From Flavobacteriales bacterium (GTDB taxonomy: Bacteria; Bacteroidota; Bacteroidia; Flavobacteriales_D; Crocinitomicaceae), in the NCBI GenBank assembly GCA_947454525.1, contig CANGJM010000010.1, positions 62,001 to 126,000 of the forward strand: DNA of 64,000 nt. The letters are read 5' to 3'. Shown here piece by piece: positions 55,867 to 63,683 of this stretch. Within the stretch, counting starts at the first letter, position 1. Each line of letters starts with the position of its first letter. A program made the translations under genes and the position numbers. The notes beneath the pieces are model-generated. The model did not search any database. It had not been told where the DNA came from and was given only the letters and a program-made list of their open reading frames with translations.

Positions 55867-55899
55867 CAAATATAGTATTTTTTTAGTGATTTAAATCAC
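55867..55899 (-). promoter_or_regulatory. Promoter and palindromic operator of the 54736-55860 gene
   Basis: Minus-strand -7 box TATATTTG (55867-55874), 6 nt before the ATG (near-leaderless), with the perfect palindrome GTGATTTAAATCAC at 55886-55899 just upstream; its half-site TTGGTGATT recurs at the start codon. Looks like self-regulation. Confidence 0.55.
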
Positions 55900-55920
55900 C
55901 AATTATGCTATTTTTTCAGT

Positions 55921-56010
55921 GAATAGGAAGAGAGAGCGGGAAACAGAGCGAGAAGCAGAGCGCACTGTTTCTGTTTCTCGTTCTCGCTCTCTTTCTCGCT
56001 CTGTTTTGGG
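55921..56010. repeat. GAGCG-rich stretch, copy 3
   Basis: AGAGAGAGCGGGAAACAGAG then CGCACTGTTTCTGTTTCTCG and CTCGCTCT repeats. It shares the AGAGCGCACT start with copies 1 and 2 but the 7-nt part is replaced by TTTCTGTTTCTCG-type simple sequence with inverted symmetry (GAGCGAG ... CTCGCTC). Confidence 0.6.
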
Positions 56011-56030
56011 GCCCTCTCAACGTTTCACAG

Positions 56031-56480
56031 TCACTCGACTAACTGTGCCCCAAAACTACTCATCACCCTACTCCTATTCACCTCCGGATCGTACTTCAAA
56101 CTGTATAAATCTTTGCCCTCCGTGTATTCGAAATGATGCGTCAAGGTATTCGTGCAGTATAGGAAATAAAGATCGTAACCTTCGCGGGCGCGCTTGGCGT
56201 GAACGACATACATGAAGCGATCGTCGGATGGATTCACGAAATACGCGGCGAAATACAGGTTTTTTCCTTTGTTGAAGACCAAGTTCTCCGTTGGAAAACG
56301 GTTGGCTTTGATGACGGACAATACCGTTTTTCGGACCTCCGCTTCTTTGTCCAGGTGGATGAAGTAATTTCCCGCTCCGACCTGAATGAAGTCATCTTCC
56401 ATGTATTGGAATTGATACTGGGCAAATACCGGACTTCCTACGATCCATAGGATTCCGACCAACAATAGTTGCGTTTTCAT
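56031..56480 (-). CDS. Secreted hypothetical protein, paralogue of the next gene
   Basis: 149 residues, ATG at 56480. Signal peptide MKTQLLLVGILWIVGSPVFAQ. Aligns with the 56507-56932 protein: GAGNYFIHLDKEAEVRKTVL against GIGNFYLFTQREVDARRLIA, then YVVHAKRAREGYDLYFLYC against YVVHCIRGNKNGVSGYHIFC. No known domain. More GC-rich than surrounding DNA. Confidence 0.65.
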   Translation of the reverse strand: MKTQLLLVGILWIVGSPVFAQYQFQYMEDDFIQVGAGNYFIHLDKEAEVRKTVLSVIKANRFPTENLVFNKGKNLYFAAYFVNPSDDRFMYVVHAKRAREGYDLYFLYCTNTLTHHFEYTEGKDLYSLKYDPEVNRSRVMSSFGAQLVE

Positions 56481-56506
56481 ATGCGTTGATTTTTAGAGAT
56501 TGATGA

Positions 56507-56932
56507 CTAGTTCTTTTTTCCATTCGGTGATACGTCCAAGATGCTCGGATCGAAGATCACGGAGATTCGACCCTCGGACTCGCTGACATCGTAGAAATAC
56601 CGATAGCGATTTTCCATATAGTAACAGAAGATGTGGTATCCGGATACGCCGTTCTTGTTTCCTCGGATGCAATGCACGACATACACATATTCGCTGTTCT
56701 GCGCATCCTCCACCGCGAGGTTCAAAAGTAAATTGGCGCCTTTGTGAAAATCGATGGATCCCTTCATGTCATTGTCGTTCAAGGTTTCTGCAATCAGACG
56801 CCTGGCATCCACCTCCCTCTGGGTGAAGAGGTAAAAATTGCCGATTCCGAATTCTTCGAAGCGCTGCATGGTGCTCCATTGTGCCTGGACAACATTCGTC
56901 AGGACCAAGCAAATCACAAGTAATTTTTTCAT
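56507..56932 (-). CDS. Secreted hypothetical protein, paralogue of 56031-56480
   Basis: 141 residues, ATG at 56932, signal peptide MKKLLVICLVLTNVVQAQ. Shares the framework of the downstream protein (GxGNF/Y start, YVVH near the centre), so the two are tandem duplicates that have diverged. The 26-nt gap between them suggests one operon. Confidence 0.65.
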   Translation of the reverse strand: MKKLLVICLVLTNVVQAQWSTMQRFEEFGIGNFYLFTQREVDARRLIAETLNDNDMKGSIDFHKGANLLLNLAVEDAQNSEYVYVVHCIRGNKNGVSGYHIFCYYMENRYRYFYDVSESEGRISVIFDPSILDVSPNGKKN

Positions 56933-57024
56933 GACCGTTTGTTTTAGTGAGTAAATAAAGGGAAGCTTCTTTTGGATAATGTCGTAGCGCGAAATTGGTT
57001 ACATGACCGGCTAAAAAAATAATA

Positions 57025-57173
57025 TTACCCTTATTATGTTACATTTTCAGGTTGTTTTACCCTTGTTTTGTTACAAATATATTGTTTTTTTACCCTTGTT
57101 TTGTTACATAATTAGATTATTTTACCCTTTTTTTGTTACAAATAATTTGTTTTTTTACCCTTGTTTTGTTACA
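57025..57173 (+). promoter_or_regulatory. Five iterons before the DUF4143 ATPase gene
   Basis: TTACCCTTGTTTTGTTACA (19 nt) or close variants at 57025-57043, 57057-57075, 57090-57108, 57122-57140 and 57155-57173, spacing 32, 33, 32, 33. The last overlaps the -7 box TACATTTG (57170-57177), with TTTG at 57146-57149 as -33. The regular spacing, near three helical turns, suggests cooperative binding by one protein. Confidence 0.75.
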
Positions 57174-57196
57174 TTTGACATTCAAATGAATGAACA

Positions 57197-58552
57197 ATGG
57201 AAATAGAAAGGCACGTTTTAAAGGAACTATTGAACTGGAAAACCACATCCGGTAGGAAGCCATTGATTTTAAGAGGAGCAAGACAGGTTGGAAAAACGAC
57301 GCTTATTCATCAATTTGCAAAAAGCTACAAAAATAAGATCCTACTGAACTTAGAAATGACCGAGGACAGAAGGGTTTTTACAGATTTCGACCATGTAAAG
57401 AACGTCGTTGAATCATTATTTATCTCACATAACATTCCAACATCCGAAAAACGAGATACACTTATTTTTATAGATGAAATTCAAGAATCCACAGAGGCGA
57501 TATCCATGTTGCGTTATTTCTATGAGAAAGAACCGGACATTCATGTTGTTGCTGCCGGATCACTGCTCGAACACACCATGCGAAAAGTGAATAGCTTTCC
57601 AGTGGGAAGGGTAAATATGTTGTATCTATTTCCAATCAATTTTCCTGAATTCCTTGGAGCGAATAAAAAAACGGCTGCTTTGGATCAATTCAATACCATT
57701 CCCATCAATGAAGTTGCCCATCAAACGTTAGTAGATTTATTTAATCGCTATGCCATTATCGGCGGCATGCCTGAAGTTGTAAAGAACTATGTGAAAACAC
57801 AGAACATCGCCGATTTGACGTCCTTTTACGAAAGCATTTGGGAATCGTACAAGGAGGATGTTGTCAAATATGCAACGAATAATTCAGAAGCTCGCATCAT
57901 CAGACACATCATGTCTACTGCCCATCTGGGTTTGGATGCACGCATTAAATTTCAAAATTTCGGAAATTCGAATTACCGCTCAAGAGAGGTTGGTGAAGCA
58001 TTTCGAAACCTTGATGACGCCAAAGTAATCCAACTCATTTACCCAACAACCGACACAGCCCCTCCTATTCTACCCGATCTTAAAAAAGCTCCAAGACTTC
58101 AATTTCTTGACACTGGACTATTGAATTATGAATTAAACATTCAAGCTGAAATGCTTGCCATGGAAGATTTAAACAATGCATACAAAGGAGCAATCATTCC
58201 CCATTTAGTAGCGCAGGAACTTATGTCCATCAATACCTTAAAATCAGTAAAACCGATATTTTGGGTGCGCGAAAAAACCCAATCTTCAGCTGAAGTAGAC
58301 CTGGTTGTTCAATTCAACAAAATGGTTATTCCCATTGAGATAAAATCAGGCAAAGAAGGTAAACTGAAATCGCTGCATCAATTTTTAGAAACGGCTCCAC
58401 ATCCCTATGCAGTTCGAATGTACGCGGGTAAGTTTAGCATCGAAGAACACACAACAAAAAGTGGTAAAAAGTATTTCTTAATGAATCTGCCGTATTACCT
58501 ATCCACCAAACTCACTGAATATTTAAGCTATTTCGTTTCCAAATACAATTGA
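57197..58552 (+). CDS. AAA/DUF4143-family ATPase
   Basis: 451 residues. Walker A GARQVGKTT (27-35), Walker B LIFIDEIQES, sensor AAGSLLE, then a DUF4143 C-terminal domain with SSAEVDLVVQFNKMVIPIEIKSGKEGKLKSL, where Asp, Glu and Lys of EVD...EIK form a PD-(D/E)XK-like site. Related to but distinct from the shorter gene at 54736-55860. Likely acts on DNA or as a defence/regulatory ATPase; exact function unknown. Five iterons precede it. Confidence 0.9.
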   Translation: MEIERHVLKELLNWKTTSGRKPLILRGARQVGKTTLIHQFAKSYKNKILLNLEMTEDRRVFTDFDHVKNVVESLFISHNIPTSEKRDTLIFIDEIQESTEAISMLRYFYEKEPDIHVVAAGSLLEHTMRKVNSFPVGRVNMLYLFPINFPEFLGANKKTAALDQFNTIPINEVAHQTLVDLFNRYAIIGGMPEVVKNYVKTQNIADLTSFYESIWESYKEDVVKYATNNSEARIIRHIMSTAHLGLDARIKFQNFGNSNYRSREVGEAFRNLDDAKVIQLIYPTTDTAPPILPDLKKAPRLQFLDTGLLNYELNIQAEMLAMEDLNNAYKGAIIPHLVAQELMSINTLKSVKPIFWVREKTQSSAEVDLVVQFNKMVIPIEIKSGKEGKLKSLHQFLETAPHPYAVRMYAGKFSIEEHTTKSGKKYFLMNLPYYLSTKLTEYLSYFVSKYN

Positions 58553-58553
58553 A

Positions 58554-58997
58554 CTATTCATTAATCGTTAGCTCCACTAAACGGATGTGTTTTTCGCTTC
58601 CCGTCAGCTGAAGTACCTGAGACCCCCAACGTGCAATGGTATCGGACCTTCCTTCTTGGATTTGGTACGAACGTCCACCATCGTTGGGTAAGGATCCTTC
58701 GGGAAACAATGCCCACCATTCCTTCGAACGGTATTCCGCGCAGTAGAACAGCAACATGGGAGAGCCGAACAACGCTTTGCGGGAAATCCACCCATGCAGG
58801 ACCTTGTCCCGCCACTTCAAGTGGAAATGCTTACAGAAGTCTGCTTCGGTTTTCCAGCTGATGAAACTTTCTTCGGAACCATTCCGCAAATCGAATGCTT
58901 CATCCGGCGTGTCCGTGAATAATTCGATTAAGCGATCGGTGTCGGTAAGGCTTAGGAATTGGAGGACGATGGGATGTGAATTCTTTTTTAAAAGCAT
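58554..58997 (-). CDS. Hypothetical protein
   Basis: Up to 155 residues; ATG 58997 (MLLKKNSHPIVLQFLSLTDT) is preferred over ATG 59021, both being in frame. Soluble, with WWALFPEGSLPNDGGRSYQI and KWRDKVLHGWISRKALFG. No motif gives a function. Its DNA is relatively GC-rich. Converges on the ATPase gene with a one-base gap. Confidence 0.6.
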   Translation of the reverse strand: MLLKKNSHPIVLQFLSLTDTDRLIELFTDTPDEAFDLRNGSEESFISWKTEADFCKHFHLKWRDKVLHGWISRKALFGSPMLLFYCAEYRSKEWWALFPEGSLPNDGGRSYQIQEGRSDTIARWGSQVLQLTGSEKHIRLVELTINE

Positions 58998-59132
58998 GGA
59001 ATTAAAATAAGTAGACTTCAATTTAAATGGGCAGAAAGGTAATTCGTTACAAAAGTTTTCTACGTCTTATTTAGTTGGAATAGAGAATTGTATTAAGTAT
59101 TAAAATGAACATTAAATCTTTTTTCGCACCTT

Positions 59133-59149
59133 TATTCTTTCAAAGAATA
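59133..59149 (+). promoter_or_regulatory. Palindrome at the start of the MazG-nuclease operon
   Basis: TATTCTTT-C-AAAGAATA, a perfect 8 bp inverted repeat whose last base is the A of ATG 59149. No clear TAnnTTTG box is seen upstream. Candidate operator or translation-control site. Confidence 0.45.
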
Positions 59150-59487
59150 TGAGCGACATAAATACCTTAATGCAAGCCTTGGTTAAATTTCGAGACGAAC
59201 GCGATTGGAAACAATTTCACGACACTAAAAACCTCGCCATTGCTTTATCCATCGAAGTAGCAGAATTAAATGAATTGTTCTTATGGAAAGATGCCAAAGA
59301 AACCGAACAAGTGGATATTCAGCGCATCAAAGAAGAACTAGCGGATGTATTTGCGTATGCCCTTTTGCTCGCCGAGAAACATCAATTAAATGTGAGCGAA
59401 ATTGTATTGGATAAAATTCAACGTAATGCTGAAAAATATCCAGTGGAAAAATCCAAAGGAAACGCTCAGAAGTATACGGAATTATGA
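59149..59487 (+). CDS. MazG-like nucleotide pyrophosphohydrolase
   Basis: 112 residues. All-alpha NTP pyrophosphatase: DTKNLAIALSIEVAELNELF, followed by RIKEELADVFAYALLLAEKH, which together give the ExxE...ExxD metal site. Such enzymes split a nucleoside triphosphate to monophosphate and pyrophosphate. Its stop overlaps the next start by 4 nt (ATGA), so it is translated together with the nuclease-helicase. Confidence 0.9.
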   Translation: MSDINTLMQALVKFRDERDWKQFHDTKNLAIALSIEVAELNELFLWKDAKETEQVDIQRIKEELADVFAYALLLAEKHQLNVSEIVLDKIQRNAEKYPVEKSKGNAQKYTEL

Positions 59488-61349
59488 TTGTTTATCAAGA
59501 GAACAAGGACACCTTCATGTCGCAAGTACGTGAAAGCAAAATAGAATACATCATTCATGATAATTTCATTAAAAACCTTGGACGCGACACTTCCAAAAGT
59601 GAGGTGAATTCTTGGAAAAACTCGATGATGTACATGCGAAATGTATTGGATGACGCCGCGATTCCAGGTGACGCCAAAATCAGTATCGAATGTCAAGTTC
59701 CGAACACCAGTAAACGCATCGATTTTATTATTACCGGACAAACGGAGGACAGACGTGATTGCGCAGTCATTATTGAACTGAAACAATGGGAAACAGCACT
59801 TTCTACTGACCTTGACGGTGTCGTCAAAACATATGTTGGTGGTGCGGTGCGCGATGTGAGTCATCCCAGTTATCAAGCGTGGAGTTACGCCGCTTTGCTG
59901 GAAGGATTCAATTCGGCTGTTGAAGATGAAAATATTGAATTGCAAGCTTGTGCATTTTTACACAACTGCGAGGACCCAAGTTCGATGACGGGAAGCTTTT
60001 ATCAAAATTACCTAGACAAAGCACCATTGTTCGCGAAAAACGATGTCTTAAAACTTTCCGATTTCATCAAACTACACGTAAAATTTGGAGACTATCGAAA
60101 TGTCATGTATCAAATTGAACATGGTAAAATTCGACCATCAAAAGGAATTGCGGATGCGATTGCTAAAATGATTGAAGGGAATGAGGAATTTGTCATGATT
60201 GATGACCAGAAAGTTGTTTTCGAACGCATTTCACAGGTTATTCAATCTGCAAGTCCGAGTTCAAAACATGTGGTTATCGTAGAAGGTGGACCAGGAACAG
60301 GAAAATCTGTTGTCGCCATACAATTGACCGCAAATTTAACAAGTCAACAAAAATTAGTTCAATACGTCAGTAAGAACAGTGCTCCCCGAGATGTTTATGC
60401 GAGTAAATTAACGGGAATTCGGACAAAATCGTGGGTCAACAACTTATTTAAAGGTTCCGGATCCTACATTCAAGCTGAAAAGAATCAATTTGATGCTCTC
60501 ATTGTCGATGAAGCACACCGACTGAATGAAAAAAGTGGTATGTTTTCCAATCTTGGTCAAAATCAAGTCATGGAAATCATCGAGGCAGCAAGATGTTCCG
60601 TGTTCTTTATCGATGAAGATCAACGTGTCACTATGAAAGACATCGGCACCAAAGCCGAAATCGAAAAGTGGGCAAACTATGCAGGTGCCACTGTTCACAA
60701 GCTCCAACTTTCGAGTCAGTTTCGATGTAACGGAAGTGACGGTTACATGGCATACTTGGACCAATTACTCGGCATCCGTGAAACCGCAAACACAGATTTC
60801 AAAGACCTTGGATACGAATTTCATGTTTGTGCAAGTCCAAATGAACTTCACGAGAAAATACTATTTCACAACAAGGAACGAAACCGTGCACGCATGGTGG
60901 CTGGCTATTGTTGGCCATGGAACTCCAAGAAAGATCCGAAGGCAATGGATATCGTTATTCCAGAACATAACTTTGCAAAGCAATGGAATTTAACTCAGGA
61001 CGGAATGCTCTGGATTGTCAGTCCAGCATCTGTTGATCAAATTGGTTGCATACACACCTGTCAAGGACTAGAAGTTGATTACATCGGCGTTTTCATGGGG
61101 CCAGATTTGGTCATTCGAAATGGAACTTGGGTTTGTCAACCTGAAAAACGAGCTTCCAGTGACAAAAGCATCCATGGAATTAAATCACTTCTAAAAGTGA
61201 ATCCGAAAAAAGGAAAAGAAATGGCAGATGCCATCATCAAAAACACCTACCGAACACTCATGACACGCGGAATGAAAGGTTGTTTCCTTTGGAGCAGCGA
61301 TGAGGAAACACAGGATTGGTTGAGAGGGAACACAACTAGAACAAATTAG
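59484..61349 (+). CDS. DUF2075 helicase-like protein with an N-terminal nuclease domain
   Basis: 621 residues. N-terminal PD-(D/E)XK-like site: KRIDFIITGQTEDRRDCAVI then IELKQW (Asp80, Glu98, Lys100). ATPase part: GGPGTGKS (268-275), DALIVDEAH (337-345), a Gln-Phe-Arg-like SSQFRC, HTCQGLEVDY and the final TRGMKGCFLW. The DUF2075 helicase type is known from Schlafen-like proteins. Coupled to MazG in one unit. A defence function is likely from the combination but is inference. Confidence 0.85.
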   Translation: MIVYQENKDTFMSQVRESKIEYIIHDNFIKNLGRDTSKSEVNSWKNSMMYMRNVLDDAAIPGDAKISIECQVPNTSKRIDFIITGQTEDRRDCAVIIELKQWETALSTDLDGVVKTYVGGAVRDVSHPSYQAWSYAALLEGFNSAVEDENIELQACAFLHNCEDPSSMTGSFYQNYLDKAPLFAKNDVLKLSDFIKLHVKFGDYRNVMYQIEHGKIRPSKGIADAIAKMIEGNEEFVMIDDQKVVFERISQVIQSASPSSKHVVIVEGGPGTGKSVVAIQLTANLTSQQKLVQYVSKNSAPRDVYASKLTGIRTKSWVNNLFKGSGSYIQAEKNQFDALIVDEAHRLNEKSGMFSNLGQNQVMEIIEAARCSVFFIDEDQRVTMKDIGTKAEIEKWANYAGATVHKLQLSSQFRCNGSDGYMAYLDQLLGIRETANTDFKDLGYEFHVCASPNELHEKILFHNKERNRARMVAGYCWPWNSKKDPKAMDIVIPEHNFAKQWNLTQDGMLWIVSPASVDQIGCIHTCQGLEVDYIGVFMGPDLVIRNGTWVCQPEKRASSDKSIHGIKSLLKVNPKKGKEMADAIIKNTYRTLMTRGMKGCFLWSSDEETQDWLRGNTTRTN

Positions 61350-61370
61350 ATTTTAAGCTTATATCTCGAC

Positions 61371-61454
61371 ATGGAAGAAGAAACGTTACAAAAATACCTT
61401 CATCAAATTCAAAGATTAAAGAGATCTGCTTCGTCAGGGCATCAACTATCTTGA
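61371..61454 (+). pseudogene. Possible remnant of a broken gene
   Basis: ATG 61371 gives MEEETLQKYLHQIQRLKRSA, then SSGHQLS and a stop. The start resembles N termini of HNH-type nucleases, but in the +1 frame the same DNA continues RDLLRQGINYLEDFVCSTIF. So a frameshifted gene or its N-terminal stub is possible. Lies 21 nt after the DUF2075 stop. Weak evidence. Confidence 0.3.
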
Positions 61455-61684
61455 GGATTTTGTTTGTTCTACCATATTTTTCATTAAAAAACCGTGGACG
61501 GGAACGTGGAGGCAGTTGAATTTTTTTTCGATTTAGATGATTTCGGACCGCAAATTTTGGGGTCTATTTTAAGGTCATTTTTACGTTTCATTTTCCCAGC
61601 TAAACACCATTTAATTTAACGTTCTCACCTACTCTTGGTCATCATCCTTTAAATTCCAACTATAATTTTCGCTTTCGATTATAT

Positions 61685-61717
61685 TATGTCGCAAATATCT
61701 CCTATTTTTGCGACATA
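61685..61717 (+). promoter_or_regulatory. Operator and promoter of the abiE pair
   Basis: Perfect inverted repeat TATGTCGCAAA (61685-61695) and TTTGCGACATA (61707-61717), half-sites 20 nt apart. The -7 box TATTTTTG (61703-61710) lies within it, ahead of ATG 61732. AbiEi proteins are known to repress their own promoter by binding inverted repeats. Confidence 0.75.
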
Positions 61718-61731
61718 TTTATATCAATATC

Positions 61732-62328
61732 ATGATTCAAAGCATTGATGACAAAGCAATTATAAAAATAAAAAAAGCGAAGGGGGGCTCGCTATTTTTT
61801 ATTGATGATTTCCTTTCTTTAGGAAGTGCGAAAGCGGTTTCCAAGGCATTGGAACGCTTAGTAGCACGAAAAGAAATCGACCGAGTTGCAAGAGGTATCT
61901 ATTCTCGATTGGCAAAAGATCGGATTTTAGGACCACTAAAACCAAGCGCAGAGCAAATCGCAGAGGCTATTCGAAGAAGAGAGAAATCACGGATTATTCC
62001 CACAGGAAGCTTAGCATTAAATGCATTAGGCTTGTCAACGCAGATTCCTATGAACGTCGTTTATTACACCGATGGATCTGCTCGGAAAATTGATTTAGGA
62101 AGCCGAACGATTGTTTTCAAAAAGACTAGCGCAAAAAATCTTGCTACGATTGGAAAGATAAGCACATTAGTCATTCAAGCACTCAAAGAAATTGGTAAAG
62201 ACAATGTCACCGAAAGAGAAATAACGATAATTTTAGATCACTTAAAAAAAGAGGAACCGCTTAGATTGATAAACGACATTAAACTCGCTCCAGAGTGGAT
62301 TCGAATTATCATGAGAAGAGCGCTATAA
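61732..62328 (+). CDS. AbiEi-like antitoxin (DUF6088 family)
   Basis: 198 residues from ATG 61732 (MIQSIDDKAIIKIKKAKGGS); the frame opening at 61708 overlaps the operator. An N-terminal winged helix (LFFIDDFLSLGSAKAVSKAL, LVARKEIDRVARGIYSR) and a C-terminal antitoxin part (IPTGSLALNALGLSTQIPMN). In type IV systems AbiEi represses the operon and counteracts AbiEii. Followed after 12 nt by the toxin gene. Confidence 0.88.
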   Translation: MIQSIDDKAIIKIKKAKGGSLFFIDDFLSLGSAKAVSKALERLVARKEIDRVARGIYSRLAKDRILGPLKPSAEQIAEAIRRREKSRIIPTGSLALNALGLSTQIPMNVVYYTDGSARKIDLGSRTIVFKKTSAKNLATIGKISTLVIQALKEIGKDNVTEREITIILDHLKKEEPLRLINDIKLAPEWIRIIMRRAL

Positions 62329-62340
62329 CAATAAGAAACG

Positions 62341-63363
62341 ATGAATTGGTTAAATACCCCTGAAACAACAAGACGCAATACATTCATTCAACTTTCCATT
62401 GAAACTAAAATGTCTGCCTTCGCCATTGAAAAAGATTGGTGGGTCACGCGCACGTTGGATATTATTTTCCAGATGGATATTGCCAAACATTTGGTATTTA
62501 AAGGCGGGACATCTCTCAGTAAATCGTGGCACTTAATAGATAGATTCTCGGAGGATATCGACCTTGCAATAGACATGGAATTTTTCATGAGTCCAAAAGA
62601 TCAATGGACAAAGAAGGAACGCACCCTATTGAGGAAAAAAGCTGGAGAATATTCCACGCAAATTTTCTTCACTGAATTACAAGAAGCATTCGAAGCAAAG
62701 AAATTTGAAGGTCTCGAATTTAAAATCATCGAAACAACTGAAAGTGATCGTGATCCAAGAATTTTAGAAATCTACTACCCAAACCTCATTATTCCTGAGG
62801 GTAACTATATGAAGCCTTGTATTCAAATAGAGGTGAGCTGTCGATCTCTTCGTGAACCGTATTCGTTAAAAACGATAAAATCCATTGTTGATGAACATTA
62901 TCAGCACATGGACTTTGCGGAAAGTGGATTTGACGTACCAACAGTAAATCCCGAACGAACACTTTTGGAAAAACTCTTTCTTTTACACGAGGAATTCCAC
63001 CGGCCTTCGGAAAAAATGAGATTAGATAGGCTGAGTAGGCACTTGTACGATGTATATCAGCTCACGAAAGCCGGCATTAGTCATTTAGCGATTACGAACA
63101 AAGAACTGTATCAAACAATTGTCGCACATCGTTATTTGTTTACCAAAATTGGTGGTGTTGATTACAACGCACACAACCCTAAAACACTTGATCCCATTCC
63201 TCCAAAAAACATCATTGCTGCGTGGAAAAAAGACTACGAAAGAATGACTACAGAAATGATTTATCAGAAAAATCCTCCTTCGTTTGAGGAACTCATAGCC
63301 AATCTTGAAGACCTAAAAATCCAGTTAAACAATTTACCGTGGGATTTTGATTTGACGTTTTAG
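62341..63363 (+). CDS. AbiEii/AbiGii-like nucleotidyltransferase toxin
   Basis: 340 residues. Motif I FKGGTSLSKSWHLIDRFSED then IDLAID (GGTSLSK at 55-61; Asp72 and Asp74 as metal ligands), preceded by EKDWWVTRTLD and followed by NPERTLLEKLFLLHEE. The family are GTP-binding nucleotidyltransferases; AbiEii stops growth and gives abortive phage resistance. Confidence 0.9.
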   Translation: MNWLNTPETTRRNTFIQLSIETKMSAFAIEKDWWVTRTLDIIFQMDIAKHLVFKGGTSLSKSWHLIDRFSEDIDLAIDMEFFMSPKDQWTKKERTLLRKKAGEYSTQIFFTELQEAFEAKKFEGLEFKIIETTESDRDPRILEIYYPNLIIPEGNYMKPCIQIEVSCRSLREPYSLKTIKSIVDEHYQHMDFAESGFDVPTVNPERTLLEKLFLLHEEFHRPSEKMRLDRLSRHLYDVYQLTKAGISHLAITNKELYQTIVAHRYLFTKIGGVDYNAHNPKTLDPIPPKNIIAAWKKDYERMTTEMIYQKNPPSFEELIANLEDLKIQLNNLPWDFDLTF

Positions 63364-63388
63364 CATGTGTACCTATGCATTTCATTTT

Positions 63389-63417
63389 TGTCACAAAATT
63401 TGAAGATTTTTGTGGCA
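63389..63417 (+). promoter_or_regulatory. Second AbiE-type operator
   Basis: TGTCACAAAA (63389-63398) and TTTTGTGGCA (63408-63417) form an imperfect inverted repeat. The half-sites are again 20 nt apart and match those at 61685-61717 in 8 of 9 core positions; GATTTTTG (63405-63412) lies where the first operator has TATTTTTG. Confidence 0.6.
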
Positions 63418-63457
63418 TAACTAAGTTGTAAAAGTAAGGTTTCCGTTAAGTTGAGAT

Positions 63458-63568
63458 ATGATTAAGGTTGACGTATTCACTCTTTTAATGCTTAATCGAA
63501 CATCAACGAATAGAACAGTTTCTATTTATGTTAGAACTTATTCTAGAAATGAAAAGGCCAGATTTTAG
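63458..63568 (+). CDS. Possible very small gene
   Basis: ATG 63458 opens 36 codons: MIKVDVFTLLMLNRTSTNRT then VSIYVRTYSRNEKARF. It starts about 40 nt after the second AbiE operator. No family recognised; may be random. Confidence 0.2.
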   Translation: MIKVDVFTLLMLNRTSTNRTVSIYVRTYSRNEKARF

Positions 63569-63653
63569 ACGCAGTAAAGAAAAATCAAACATTTGGGTAT
63601 GAATACTATTTTTCTCTAGTGCAAATACTCATTATAAACTGTTTTCAATCTAA

Positions 63654-63661
63654 TACATTTG
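63654..63661 (+). promoter_or_regulatory. Promoter -7 box of the last gene
   Basis: TACATTTG, 22 nt before ATG 63684. Confidence 0.45.
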
Positions 63662-63683
63662 CGAAAATTTTAAATTTATCGCA

